Numbered from the stretch's first letter, positions 15,255-24,105 are shown. The stretch is DNA of 34,929 nucleotides from Nocardiopsis sp. CC223A (GCF_030766825.1 NZ_JASFDV010000073.1:1-34929); one strand, 5' to 3'. The notes: generated by a model from the letters alone, not told the origin. Made by a program: numbers and translations.

Positions 15255-15578
15255 TTACAGGAACTCGGCCAGCTCTTCCTCCAGCTTGCGCTTGGGGCGC
15301 GCACCGCGGATCTCCTTGACGACCTCGCCGCCCTTGTACACCTTGAAGGTCGGCAGGGCCATCACACCGTAGGCCCGCGGGGTCTCGGGGTTCTGATCGG
15401 TGTTGATCTTGGCGACCTGGATCTTCTCGCCGTGCTCATCGGCGAACTTGTCCAGGACCGGTGCCATCTGCTTGCAGGGGCCGCACCAGTCGGCCCAGAA
15501 GTCGACCAGGACGGGCTTGTCGCTCTTGAGGACCTCGGCCTCGAAGGTGTCGTCGGTGACGTTCTTGACGGCGGACAT
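15255..15578 (-). CDS. trxA: thioredoxin
   Basis: This is a small cytoplasmic disulfide reductase. The 107-residue product has the active site WCGPCKQMAP in a complete thioredoxin fold (VDFWADWCGPC), the cis-proline region ALPTFKVYKGG, and normal length. ATG is preceded by AAGGAGAA. It is the last gene of the minus-strand block and is normally coupled with trxB; here a 150-bp repeat element separates the two. Confidence 0.96.
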   Translation of the reverse strand: MSAVKNVTDDTFEAEVLKSDKPVLVDFWADWCGPCKQMAPVLDKFADEHGEKIQVAKINTDQNPETPRAYGVMALPTFKVYKGGEVVKEIRGARPKRKLEEELAEFL

Positions 15579-15653
15579 GGTTCTCCTTGTTCGGACGGGT
15601 GGTGCTGGCCGACCGCCTCGGTCGGTCGGCCCCGGGTGGCCGCTGGCGGCCGT

Positions 15654-15810
15654 TAGGGAGTGTTCGACGGATCATTCCGACTCGCGGTCGCCAGGCCGCC
15701 TCTCACTGCGCCGCCTGCGCTCGTCGTCGTGTGAGAGATCGCCCGGCGGCCGCTCGTGTCCTTCGGCGCAAGCGCCGAGCCGCACGGAGGCATCCGCCGG
15801 ACACGCCCTA
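15654..15810. mobile_element. MITE-like element at the end of trxB
   Basis: The ends TAGGGAGTGTTCGACGGATC (15654-15673) and, inverted, TAGGGCGTGTCCGGCGGATG (15810-15791) match at 16 of 20 positions. The interior contains a second inverted pair, TCTCAC/GTGAGA. There is no coding capacity, so this is a non-autonomous element. Flanking TA dinucleotides could be a target duplication; the outer TAG of the right end is the trxB stop codon itself. Similar GGGCGTGTCCGGCGGAT-type ends are known to me from actinobacterial insertion sequences, but I cannot name the parent. Confidence 0.68.
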
Positions 15811-16740
15811 GTTGCCGCGCTCGGCGAGGAAACGCTCGGCGTCCAGGGCGGCGGCGCAGCCGGTTCCGGCCGCGGTGATGGCCTGGCGGTAGCTGTGGTC
15901 GACGACGTCGCCCGCGGCGAACACGCCTTCGAGGTTGGTCCGGGTCGAGGGGGAGTCCACCTGGACGTAGCCCTCCTCGTCCAGGTCGACCTGGCCGCGG
16001 ATCAGGTCGACCCGCGGGTCGTGGCCGATGGCGACGAACACACCGGTGACGTCGAGGGTGCTCTCCTCGCCGGTCTTGTTGTTGCGGACCTTGAGGCCGC
16101 TCACCCGGTCGTCGCCCAGGACCTCGACCACCTCGGTGTCCCACACGAACGAGATCTTCTCGTTGGCGAAGGCGCGCTCGGCCATGATGCGGCTGGCGCG
16201 CAGCTCGCCCCGGCGGTGGACCACGGTGACGGACTTGGCGAAGCGGGTGAGGAAGAGCGCCTCCTCCATGGCGGTGTCGCCGCCGCCGATGACCGCGATG
16301 TCCTGGTCGCGGAAGAAGAAACCGTCGCAGGTGGCGCACCAGGAGGTGCCGCGGCCGGACAGTTCCTTCTCGCCCGGGACACCGAGCTCCCGGTAACCGG
16401 AGCCGGTGGCGAGGATGACCGTGTGCGCGAGGAAGGTCTCGCCGCCGACGGTGACCTCCTTGACGGGCTTGGTCAGGTCCACGGCGGTGACGTCGTCGGC
16501 CACCAGTTCGGCGCCGAACCGCTCGGCCTGCTTGCGCAGGTTGTCCATCAGGTCCGGGCCCATGATGCCGTCGGGGAAGCCGGGGAAGTTCTCGACGTCG
16601 GTGGTGTTCATGAGGGCGCCGCCCGCGGTGATCGAACCCTCGAACACCAGGGGCTTCAGTTCGGCACGGGCCGCGTAGACGGCGGCGGTGTACCCCGCCG
16701 GTCCGGAACCGATGATGATGACATTGCGGACGTCACTCAC
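15808..16740 (-). CDS. trxB: thioredoxin reductase (NADPH)
   Basis: This FAD enzyme reduces thioredoxin with NADPH. The 310-residue product has the FAD-binding GSGPAGYTAAVYAARAEL at the N-terminus, the redox-active CATC within SWCATCDGFFF, the NADPH-binding GGGDTAMEEA, and the second FAD motif GVFAAGDVVDHSYRQA. Length and motif order are those of the low-molecular-weight bacterial type. Its stop codon coincides with the outer end of the MITE-like element at 15654-15810, but the C-terminus (DAERFLAERGN) looks complete. The promoter lies at about 16803-16817. Confidence 0.96.
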   Translation of the reverse strand: MSDVRNVIIIGSGPAGYTAAVYAARAELKPLVFEGSITAGGALMNTTDVENFPGFPDGIMGPDLMDNLRKQAERFGAELVADDVTAVDLTKPVKEVTVGGETFLAHTVILATGSGYRELGVPGEKELSGRGTSWCATCDGFFFRDQDIAVIGGGDTAMEEALFLTRFAKSVTVVHRRGELRASRIMAERAFANEKISFVWDTEVVEVLGDDRVSGLKVRNNKTGEESTLDVTGVFVAIGHDPRVDLIRGQVDLDEEGYVQVDSPSTRTNLEGVFAAGDVVDHSYRQAITAAGTGCAAALDAERFLAERGN

Positions 16741-16802
16741 GCTCGTAGGCCCTTCACGCGATCAGATGCCCCGGCCACGGGATGGTGACCTCGGGGGAGA
16801 GT

Positions 16803-16817
16803 CGGTATAGCACAACC
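16803..16817 (-). promoter_or_regulatory. extended -10 promoter for trxB
   Basis: On the minus strand the sequence is GGTTGTGCTATACCG, with an extended TGTG and -10 TATACC. The same 15 bases recur on the plus strand at 34172-34186. A further GGTATACC palindrome at 16872-16879 could hold a second -10. The predicted transcript would start about 50-60 bases before trxB. Confidence 0.55.
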
Positions 16818-16927
16818 GATGGTAGGCGCACCTGATTCCCAAGAGGACATCAGCCCTGGTTACCGGGGTGGGGTATACCGGGAAAGGGTCTTGTCGAGAC
16901 GTCGGTCCGACGCTTTGTCGACACCCC

Positions 16928-16950
16928 CGCCGCCCCCTCAGGGGGCGGCG
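16928..16950 (-). terminator. hairpin overlapping the anti-sigma stop codon
   Basis: CGCCGCCCCC (16928-16937) and GGGGGCGGCG (16941-16950) form a perfect 10-bp stem, and the 3-nt loop TCA is the stop codon of the anti-sigma gene read on the minus strand. It separates the sigma/anti-sigma genes from trxB, which has its own promoter. Confidence 0.65.
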
Positions 16951-17768
16951 ACGGTCTCCTGGGCGAGGACGCCGCCGCAGTCCGCCGGGTCGACCACGTA
17001 CACCTCGGTGGTGTCGTCCCCGGCGGGGGCGAACAGCACCATGGCGGGGACGCCGTCGAACACGGCCTCGTCCACGAGGGTGACCCGTACGCCCATCTGC
17101 TCGGCGAACACCGTCGCACACTCCTCTGCGGCGACCGCGGAGTACTCCTCGGCGGTCACCGACGGGGTCGGGGGCGCGGCGAGCACCCCGGCGGCCTGGT
17201 CGGCCAGCCCGGCGGCGGTGTACTCGGTCCCGGTGGCCACGATCTCGGGCTTGTACGGCTGGACGGCCTCCGGCTCGAACTCGGCGCCCTCGTCCTGCAT
17301 CATCGGCTGCTCGGCGGCGGCACCGCCGCTCGTGTCCTGCTGGGCGGAGAGCACCGTGTTGAGCACGGCCCCGCCGCCGCCCAGGACGACGGCACCCGCG
17401 GCGGCCACCAGCATGAGCCGGGGCAGGTTCGTGCCGTTGAACCCGCGCCGGGAGCCGCCGCGGGCACGTGTGATCGATACCACGGGCGCGTCCGCGGGGT
17501 CGGCGGTCTCGGTGGGTGCCGCGGGCCGTGCGGCACGCTCGCGCACCGCCTCGTCGATGCGCCGGTCGAGGAGGGCGGCGACGTCCTGCGGCATGGGCGG
17601 GACCGGCGGCGCGTCGGCGAGCACACCGCTGACCGCGGTGAGTTCGTCCAGGGTCGCCGCGCAGATCGCGCAGGTCTCTATGTGGTGGGCAACGGTGCGC
17701 TCCTCGTCGGGCTCCAACAGCTCCTCGGCGAAGAAAGCGAGTGCCTCCACGTCAGGGTGGGACGTCAC
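16938..17768 (-). CDS. anti-sigma factor with zinc-finger-type domain, membrane-anchored
   Basis: This is probably the partner that holds the upstream ECF sigma factor inactive. I take the GTG at 17768 (276 residues, MTSHPDVEALAFFAEELLEP); GTG and the sigma stop overlap as GTGA. Residues 29-36 carry HIETCAIC, the HxxxCxxC of the anti-sigma zinc-binding (ZAS) fold, which in some relatives holds another metal centre. A single membrane segment is at about 116-139 (LMLVAAAGAVVLGGGGAVL), so the C-terminal half is likely outside the cell. Position between sigM and trxB matches the homologous actinobacterial locus. Which signal releases the sigma factor cannot be read from sequence. Confidence 0.85.
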   Translation of the reverse strand: MTSHPDVEALAFFAEELLEPDEERTVAHHIETCAICAATLDELTAVSGVLADAPPVPPMPQDVAALLDRRIDEAVRERAARPAAPTETADPADAPVVSITRARGGSRRGFNGTNLPRLMLVAAAGAVVLGGGGAVLNTVLSAQQDTSGGAAAEQPMMQDEGAEFEPEAVQPYKPEIVATGTEYTAAGLADQAAGVLAAPPTPSVTAEEYSAVAAEECATVFAEQMGVRVTLVDEAVFDGVPAMVLFAPAGDDTTEVYVVDPADCGGVLAQETVAAP

Positions 17769-18391
17769 GATGGGTCGGCACCTCCTCTCCCAGTTGTGAC
17801 GTCTCGGGGGGGACGAGGGTTCCTCAGGTGGGCAAGAGACGGAAGAAGTTTGGCGCGACCTCGCGCACATCGGCTCTTGACCGTCCCGGTGGCGACGTCG
17901 AGGATCTGTGCGGCCTCCTCCACCCGGTAGCCGAGCATGTCGACCAGGGTGAGGGCCATGCGCTGGTCCAGGGGGAGGGTGTCCAGGGCGGCGTGGACGT
18001 CCAGCCGCGACTCGGTCTGGGAGGCGTGGTCGGGGGCGCTGCCGGTGCGGCCCAGCCGCTCGTTGGAGAGCACGTCGAGGGTGTCGACCTCGGTGGGGGT
18101 GGCCGGGCGGACCTTGCGCCGGCGCAGCCGGTCGTGACAGGCGTTGACGACGATGCGGTGCAACCAGGTGGTCACCTGGGACTCGCCGCGGAAGCGGTCG
18201 GCGGAACGGAACGCGGACAGGAAGGCGTCCTGAAGCGCGTCGGAGGCCTCTTCGGGGTCGCCCATCATGCGCACGGCGACGGCCCAGAGGCGATCGCGGT
18301 GGCGGCGCACGAGTACCGCGAACGCCTGATCGTCCCCCTGGGTGTGCCTGGTGAGCAGTTCCCGGTCAGGAAGCTCTTGGACCGCGTCCAT
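17765..18391 (-). CDS. sigM: ECF RNA polymerase sigma factor, SigM-like
   Basis: This is a group 4 (ECF) sigma factor. The 208-residue product has region 2 (AFAVLVRRHRDRLWAVAVRM, then the -10 recognition segment DRFRGESQVTTWLHRIVVNA) and region 4 with a helix-turn-helix (LGYRVEEAAQILDVATGTVKSR). It overlaps the anti-sigma gene and lies 25 bp after the pseudokinase gene. The neighbourhood (MurJ, pseudokinase, anti-sigma, TrxB, TrxA) is that of mycobacterial SigM (Rv3911), on which the name is based. A role in envelope or redox stress is inference from neighbours and family. Confidence 0.9.
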   Translation of the reverse strand: MDAVQELPDRELLTRHTQGDDQAFAVLVRRHRDRLWAVAVRMMGDPEEASDALQDAFLSAFRSADRFRGESQVTTWLHRIVVNACHDRLRRRKVRPATPTEVDTLDVLSNERLGRTGSAPDHASQTESRLDVHAALDTLPLDQRMALTLVDMLGYRVEEAAQILDVATGTVKSRCARGRAKLLPSLAHLRNPRPPRDVTTGRGGADPS

Positions 18392-18416
18392 CAGTGCCGA
18401 TCACATATCCCCACAA

Positions 18417-20042
18417 CTAGACACCGAGTACCTCTACCTCGTAGATGCTCCCACGGTACTTCCCACTGTCGTTCGGCAGCTCGGTGAACCAGACGAGGAC
18501 GTACCGGCCGGTCGTGGGCTCGTCGAGTTCGATCGTCCGGTGGCCGCTCACGGACCCCTGCCAGGCGACGGGCAGGGCGGCGTCCACGACGGACAGCTCG
18601 CTGGGATGCGCCGCCGGGTCGTCGCCGACCCGCACATCGATGCCGTACTGCGCCTCGGGCATGTACAGCTCCAGGGCGTGGACCTCGCGGGCGGAGCCCA
18701 GGTCGACCAGCAGCCCGACGCCCTCCTTGGTGGTGCCCATGGGGTCGTTGTAGCCCTCGGTGTTCCAGGGCTCCCCGGCGGTGTCGCCGTCGTGGGCCCG
18801 GGACCCGTGGTCGGAGTGCTCGTCGCCGTCACCGGAGGGCAGGGGGTCGTACCCCTGGGCGGCCGTGATCTCCAGGACCTCGGTCTCGACGGTCTGCTGT
18901 CCGCCGCCCGCCTGTCCGTCGCCGTCACCGCCGGCGTCGGTCTCGTCGGCGCGCATCGACGCACCGAAGATCCAGGCGCCGGTGACCACGGCGGCGAAGA
19001 GCACCACGGCCAGCACGCCGACGAGGATGCGCTGCGGGGAGGTCCCGCGCTCGGCGGCCCGGCGGTCCATGCGCGAGGGCTGTCGTTCGCCGCGCGCGGA
19101 GGTGCGCGGACCGGTCCCGCCGCCGTTGTTGCCGCCGCCGTTGCTGCCGTTGCCGCCGCTCGCGTTGCGGGAGGAGCGGCGGGGGCCGGTGGACCCGAAC
19201 TCACCGGTGCGCCGAGAGGTCCCGGGTTCGGGCGGCGGGGTGGCCTCGGCGGGGGCGACGGGCAGCGGGATGAGCCGCGGCACGTCGGCCATGGCGGCGC
19301 AGAACTCGCCGGGCGAGCCGATCACCGGTCCGGGGACGACCTGGCCCACCAGGTGGGGGAGGGCGGCGCGGGTGGTGATGGAGGCCAGGGGCTCGCCGAT
19401 GCCCTGGCGGATCTGGTCGGCGGGGTAGGGCCCGGCGGGGCCCTGCGGCGCCGGGGGCAGGCCGCTCTGCGGGCCGCCCGGCCAGGTGCCGGTGAGGGCC
19501 GCGTACAGCAGGTTGCCCAGGCCCTGGGCGTCGGCGGCGCCCGGGTCGGCGACGTTGACACCCAGCAGGGCGGCGTCCACGCCGATACCGGTGACCTTGA
19601 CCGCTCCGCCGCTGCTCCACATGAGCTTGCTCGGGGTGAGGCACAGGTGGTACAGGCCGCCGGTGTGCGCTGCGGCGATGGCCTCGGCCGCCTCGGCGAC
19701 CAGGCCCGCGGCGCGCTCGGGCTCCAGGGGCCCCTGGGCCAGCAGGTCGGCCAGCGAGTGGCCGACCACCCACTCCTCGACCACGTAGGGGATGGGGGTG
19801 GTGTCGTCGGCGTCGAAGACCTGGGTGACGCGCGCGTCGGGGATACGGCTGGTCGCGCGGGCCGCGCGGACCACATCGGATGTGCGGGGGAAGCCCTCGG
19901 CGAAGGTCCACACGGCGACGGGCCGTGCGAGGGTCTCGTCGGTGGCCTTCCAGCGGGTCGCCCCGCCGGTCTCGCTCACCACCTGGTCAAGGCGGTACCG
20001 GTTGGCCAGCTTCGCCCCGGGCTCGATCAGGAAGGTGCTCAT
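18417..20042 (-). CDS. membrane pseudokinase with extracytoplasmic discoidin-like domain
   Basis: The 541-residue protein has a protein-kinase-like domain (about 15-260) with the catalytic residues missing: VAVW at 42-45 where VAIK is expected, HLCLTPSKL at 132-140 in place of HRDLKPEN, and TGIG at 151-154 in place of DFG. A Ser/Gly/Asn-rich linker precedes one membrane segment (about 340-360). The C-terminal 150 residues look like an F5/8 type C (discoidin) fold, probably extracytoplasmic. In mycobacteria the equivalent domains are fused to MviN/MurJ (Rv3910), and the pseudokinase recruits the FHA protein FhaA to control peptidoglycan synthesis. Here it is a separate gene after two murJ genes. 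Function is inferred from that homologue. Confidence 0.82.
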   Translation of the reverse strand: MSTFLIEPGAKLANRYRLDQVVSETGGATRWKATDETLARPVAVWTFAEGFPRTSDVVRAARATSRIPDARVTQVFDADDTTPIPYVVEEWVVGHSLADLLAQGPLEPERAAGLVAEAAEAIAAAHTGGLYHLCLTPSKLMWSSGGAVKVTGIGVDAALLGVNVADPGAADAQGLGNLLYAALTGTWPGGPQSGLPPAPQGPAGPYPADQIRQGIGEPLASITTRAALPHLVGQVVPGPVIGSPGEFCAAMADVPRLIPLPVAPAEATPPPEPGTSRRTGEFGSTGPRRSSRNASGGNGSNGGGNNGGGTGPRTSARGERQPSRMDRRAAERGTSPQRILVGVLAVVLFAAVVTGAWIFGASMRADETDAGGDGDGQAGGGQQTVETEVLEITAAQGYDPLPSGDGDEHSDHGSRAHDGDTAGEPWNTEGYNDPMGTTKEGVGLLVDLGSAREVHALELYMPEAQYGIDVRVGDDPAAHPSELSVVDAALPVAWQGSVSGHRTIELDEPTTGRYVLVWFTELPNDSGKYRGSIYEVEVLGV

Positions 20043-20317
20043 GATGGGAGTGACGGGTGCCAGTGCCGTCGCCCCGCACGGGCCGCGGTGGTGCGGTCCT
20101 GGGCGGACCGGTGCCTCGCGGGGTGTGCGCAGGGGGTTCGGGCTCTGCTGCTGTCCCCAGCCTCCCTTCGGGCAGCTCGGATGAACAATGTGGTGGCGGT
20201 CAAGCGGTGCCTGTCCATGCTAGGACGCCTGAACAGCATCTTCGGAGGACATCGGGTATCCGTTCACCTTCCTGGACGTAGCGGTTCGGGACCGCCCAAC
20301 TCGTCCATTCATGGTGA

Positions 20318-22189
20318 TCAGCGACGTCGTAGTCGGGTCTTGAGCAATTCGAGGAAGGATGTGACTTCAGTCACATTGAGGAACTTGGCGCTGATCACGA
20401 ACAGTACGCCACCCACGACACCTCCGAGGACCATCGCGGTGAACGCGGGCCAGAACTCGCCCGGCAGCCCCTGGAACACGTAGATCATCGCGACGCCGAA
20501 CACGGCCGCCGGAACCGTGGCCACGTGCAGCTTGAACAGGGTGGCCGCGGTGTGCCGTCCGTCCAGGCCGTTCAACCGCTTGTGCAGCATGTACCACATG
20601 ATGACCGAACCCACGATGTAGTACAGCCCGTAGGGGACCGGGAGCCACACCACCACGTGCTGGGCCGGCACCACGAACAGCAGCGCGATCGCCGTGACGG
20701 CGTGCGCGACCTCCGACGGGATGGCCACCAGAGCCGGGGTGCGGGTGTCGCCGAGCGCGTAGAACACGCGCATCTGGAGCTGGAACAGCGTGAACGGGAT
20801 CAACATCACGCAGAACACCATGAGGATGCGGCCGATGGCGGCGGCGTCCTCGGTGCTCGTACTGCCCTGCGCGTAGATCATCACGCAGAACGGGATCGCG
20901 AACACGATCATCGCCACCGAGATCGGCACGATCAGCACCGACGACAGCCGGAAGCCGCGTGAGAAGTCGCTGCGCACCTGGTCCTTGCGCCCGGCCGCCA
21001 CGTGCTCGCTCATCCGCGGCAGCAGGGCGGTGATCACCGAGACCGCGATGATCGCGTACGGGAGCTGGAAGAGCATCGACGCGAACTTGTAGGCCGCGAT
21101 ACCCGACCCCGACTCGAAGCCCAGCTCGGCCGCGCGCGTACCGGCGCGGGAGGCGACGTTGGTGGAGACGAGGGCGCCCAGCTGGGCCACCACGATGTAG
21201 AGCATCATCCACGAGGCCGCCTGGGCCGCCTCGCCCAGGCCCGCGCCCCGCAGGTCCAGCCGGGGCCGCCAGCGGAAGCCCGCCGCGGCCAGCGCCCACA
21301 CCAGCACCAGCGCCTGGACGACCTGCCCGGCGGCGGTGCCCAGACCCAGCAGCATCAGCTCGCCGGAGGTCACCGTGTCGGGGGTGCGCCCGGGGCCGGC
21401 GATGTTCAGGAACCACAGGCCGATGCCGATGATCACCAGGTTGTTCAGCACCGGCGCCCACATCGGCGCCCCGAACCTCCCGCGCGCGTTCAGCATCGCG
21501 CTGGCCAGGCCGCTGGCGCCGATGAAGAAGATCTGGGTGACCAGATAGCGCGCCAGGACCACCGACGCCTCGAACTGCGCGCCGGTGAACTCGCCCGCGT
21601 AGATGCGGATGAACCACTCCGACAGCAGCATCGAGACGGCGGTGATCACCAGCAGCGCCGACAGCATCAGCGTGACGAGCCGCTGCTCGGTCTTGTCGCC
21701 GCCGTCGGCGTCCAGCCTGCGCCGCTTGACCAGGAACGGCACGAACACACTGGCCAGCAGGCCGCCGATGAGCAGGTCGTAGACCATGTACGGGACCATG
21801 CCCGCCACCTGGTAGGCGTCGCCCAGCAACTGGGTGCCGATCGCCGCCGCCAGGATGATGGTGCGGACGAACCCGGTGACGCGGGAGAACACGGTGCCCA
21901 GCGCCATGATCGCGCTGGACTTGGCGAGGTTGCCGGGGGCGGTGTGGGAGGAACCGCCGATCTCGTCGCCGTCCTCCATACCGGCGCGGTCGGCGGTGCC
22001 CAGGTCGCCGATGTCGCTCGGGTCGCGGCGCGTTGTGAGCCCGGTCTCGGGCTCGGTCGCCGGTTCCTCGCGCTCGTAGGCGTCCAGGACGTCCTCGGGC
22101 ATCACCATATGGCGGCGCTGCCGCCCGTCGGTGACGGGCCCGTGCGGCCCTGGTCCGGAATCCTGCTCGCGGGGGTCTTCGCTGGACAC
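20318..22189 (-). CDS. murJ: MurJ/MviN lipid II flippase, paralogue A
   Basis: MurJ moves lipid II across the membrane for peptidoglycan synthesis. The 623-residue product has an N-terminal acidic cytoplasmic tail of about 90 residues and then the MATE-like MviN core, beginning SSAIMALGTVFSRVTGFVRT, with about 14 hydrophobic segments and the conserved GDAYQVA, PLLVKRR-like FVPFLVKRRR and LLPRMSEH. It starts at GTG 22189 and lies 77 bp after paralogue B. The C-terminal pseudokinase domain found in mycobacterial MviN is absent; it is encoded by the next gene. Which paralogue is the main flippase is unknown. Confidence 0.93.
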   Translation of the reverse strand: MSSEDPREQDSGPGPHGPVTDGRQRRHMVMPEDVLDAYEREEPATEPETGLTTRRDPSDIGDLGTADRAGMEDGDEIGGSSHTAPGNLAKSSAIMALGTVFSRVTGFVRTIILAAAIGTQLLGDAYQVAGMVPYMVYDLLIGGLLASVFVPFLVKRRRLDADGGDKTEQRLVTLMLSALLVITAVSMLLSEWFIRIYAGEFTGAQFEASVVLARYLVTQIFFIGASGLASAMLNARGRFGAPMWAPVLNNLVIIGIGLWFLNIAGPGRTPDTVTSGELMLLGLGTAAGQVVQALVLVWALAAAGFRWRPRLDLRGAGLGEAAQAASWMMLYIVVAQLGALVSTNVASRAGTRAAELGFESGSGIAAYKFASMLFQLPYAIIAVSVITALLPRMSEHVAAGRKDQVRSDFSRGFRLSSVLIVPISVAMIVFAIPFCVMIYAQGSTSTEDAAAIGRILMVFCVMLIPFTLFQLQMRVFYALGDTRTPALVAIPSEVAHAVTAIALLFVVPAQHVVVWLPVPYGLYYIVGSVIMWYMLHKRLNGLDGRHTAATLFKLHVATVPAAVFGVAMIYVFQGLPGEFWPAFTAMVLGGVVGGVLFVISAKFLNVTEVTSFLELLKTRLRRR

Positions 22190-22266
22190 CGTGTCCTCAG
22201 TCCTTGTACTCGTCGAGCGGGGTCGTTCTTCCGGTCGAGGTCAGGGCCGGAAGGATCGGTGCTGCA

Positions 22267-24105
22267 TCAACGACGCAGGCGACCGCGGATCAGTTCCACC
22301 GCGGCGCTCAATTCGGGGACCCGCAGCAGCCGTGCGGCCGCGAGGAAGAACAACGCGCCGAGAAGGCACCCGGCCACGGGTGCGCCGAGGTAGGTGAGCA
22401 GACCCGGGCCGACATGGGTCTCGAAGGCCCAGAGCACACCGAAACCGGCCGCGACACTCGGGACGACGGCCAGGTGCAGGCGCAACAATGTGCCAATGAT
22501 GTGCTTTCCGTCAAGCCCCCCGATACGTCGGCTGAGCACCAGACCTGCGATGACGAGCCCGCTGAGGAACGAGAACATGAAGCCCGCGGCCACGCCCACG
22601 ACGACCGTCTCCGGCGGCAGGAGCAGGTAGGACACCAGCGCCAGAGCACTGTGAACGGCCAGGTTGGCGATGGCGATCAGCGCCGGGGTGCGGGTGTCCC
22701 CCATGGCGAAGAACACGCGCAGCATCAGCTGGAACACGGTGAACGGCACCAGACCGAGCGACATCACGGCCAGGATCTGGCCGATGTTGGCCGCGTCGGC
22801 CGCCGAGATCGACCCGCGGGCGAACGCCAGGATCGACAGCGGTTCGGCGAACAGCGCGATCGCGAACGCCAGCGGGACGAGCACGAACGCGGAGATCCGC
22901 AGGGTGCGGGAGAAGTCCGACCGGACCGCGTCCCAGTCGTGGTCGTCGGCGTGCGCGCTCATCCGGGGCAGCAGCACCGTGATGAGGGAGACCGCGATGA
23001 TCGCGTACGGCAGCTGGAACAGCTGGTAGGCGAGGTTGTAGGCGGTGATGCCCGCACCGACGGAGCGGCCCTCCTCGATGGCGGCGACGTTGGCCGCGTT
23101 GGCGATGTTGGTGGTGATCCACAGGCCCGCCTGGGTGAGCAGGGTGTACATCATCATCCAGCCGGCCGTCTTGACGGCCTCGCCCAGCCCGGAACCGCGC
23201 AGGTCCAGGCGCGGGCGCCAGCGGTAGCCGGTCCGGGCCAGCGCGATGAACAGCACCAGGGCCTGTAGCGCCATACCGGCGGCGGTACCCGCGCCCAGCA
23301 GGGTCAGCTGGCCCTCGGTGACGGTGCCCGGCGTCTGCCCGGGGCCGGCCACCCACAGGAACAGGCCCGCGACGGTCATGATCACCAGGTTGTTGAGCAC
23401 CGGCGCCCACACCCCGGCGCCGAAGTACCCGCGGGTGTTGAGCATGGCGGTGAGCAGGCCGCTCAGCCCCACGAAGAAGATCTGGGACAGCAGGTAGCGG
23501 GCCAGGTGCACCGAGGCCTCGAACTGCTCGTCGGTGAACCGGGAGCCGTACAGCCAGATCAGGAACTCGGCGGCCGCGATCGCCGCGGCGGTGAGCAGGA
23601 ACAGTGCCACGAACGTCGTGGTGAACAGGCGGTCCTCGGTGGCCTTGCCGCCGTCGGCGTCGCGCTTGCGCCGCTTGACCAGGAACGGCACGACGACACT
23701 GGCCATCAGGCCGCCGATGAGCAGGTCGTTGAGGATGAACGGGATCGTGTGGGCCGTGTGGTAGGCGTCACCGAGCAGGTGGGTGCCGATGGCGGCGCCC
23801 AGCACGATGGTGCGGACGAAGCCGGTGATCCGGGAGGCCATGGTGCCGACCGCCATGATGGCGCTGGAGCGCATCATGCCGCCGCCCGCCGGGGCGTCGC
23901 CGGAACCGCCGGAACCGGCGGGCTCCGCCGGCGTCCCGGGCGCCCCGGGGGCCCCGGGGACGGCGGGCTCGGGCAGCTCACCCTCCTCGAAGGAGGGGAC
24001 GGGGCCGCCGGAGGGGCGCAGCGGGCTCTCACCCGGGAGGGGGCCTTCGGGCTGAGAGGAACGACGGCGGTGCTTTCCGCCTTCGTTCGGGGAGTCGGTG
24101 ACCAC
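22267..24105 (-). CDS. MurJ/MviN lipid II flippase, paralogue B
   Basis: This is a second MurJ-family protein of 612 residues, strongly similar to paralogue A throughout the core: SSAIMAVGTMASRITGFVRT, GTHLLGDAYHTA, DLLIGGLMASVVVPFLVKRR, APVLNNLVIM, RWRPRLDLRGSGLGEA and LITVLLPRMSAH each have a close counterpart. The N-terminal tail differs: it is rich in Pro/Gly/Ala (PAVPGAPGAPGTPAEPAG) instead of acidic. It has no pseudokinase domain. It starts at GTG 24105, after GGAAG, and lies between the DUF6049-like gene and paralogue A. The pattern indicates tandem duplication followed by divergence; the substrate may be lipid II or another polyprenyl-linked lipid. Confidence 0.92.
   Translation of the reverse strand: MVTDSPNEGGKHRRRSSQPEGPLPGESPLRPSGGPVPSFEEGELPEPAVPGAPGAPGTPAEPAGSGGSGDAPAGGGMMRSSAIMAVGTMASRITGFVRTIVLGAAIGTHLLGDAYHTAHTIPFILNDLLIGGLMASVVVPFLVKRRKRDADGGKATEDRLFTTTFVALFLLTAAAIAAAEFLIWLYGSRFTDEQFEASVHLARYLLSQIFFVGLSGLLTAMLNTRGYFGAGVWAPVLNNLVIMTVAGLFLWVAGPGQTPGTVTEGQLTLLGAGTAAGMALQALVLFIALARTGYRWRPRLDLRGSGLGEAVKTAGWMMMYTLLTQAGLWITTNIANAANVAAIEEGRSVGAGITAYNLAYQLFQLPYAIIAVSLITVLLPRMSAHADDHDWDAVRSDFSRTLRISAFVLVPLAFAIALFAEPLSILAFARGSISAADAANIGQILAVMSLGLVPFTVFQLMLRVFFAMGDTRTPALIAIANLAVHSALALVSYLLLPPETVVVGVAAGFMFSFLSGLVIAGLVLSRRIGGLDGKHIIGTLLRLHLAVVPSVAAGFGVLWAFETHVGPGLLTYLGAPVAGCLLGALFFLAAARLLRVPELSAAVELIRGRLRR

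Noticed and set aside
17769..17870. N-terminal extension of the anti-sigma factor
   Set aside because: It would overlap the sigma gene further without family support; GTG 17768 gives the usual overlap of stop and start.
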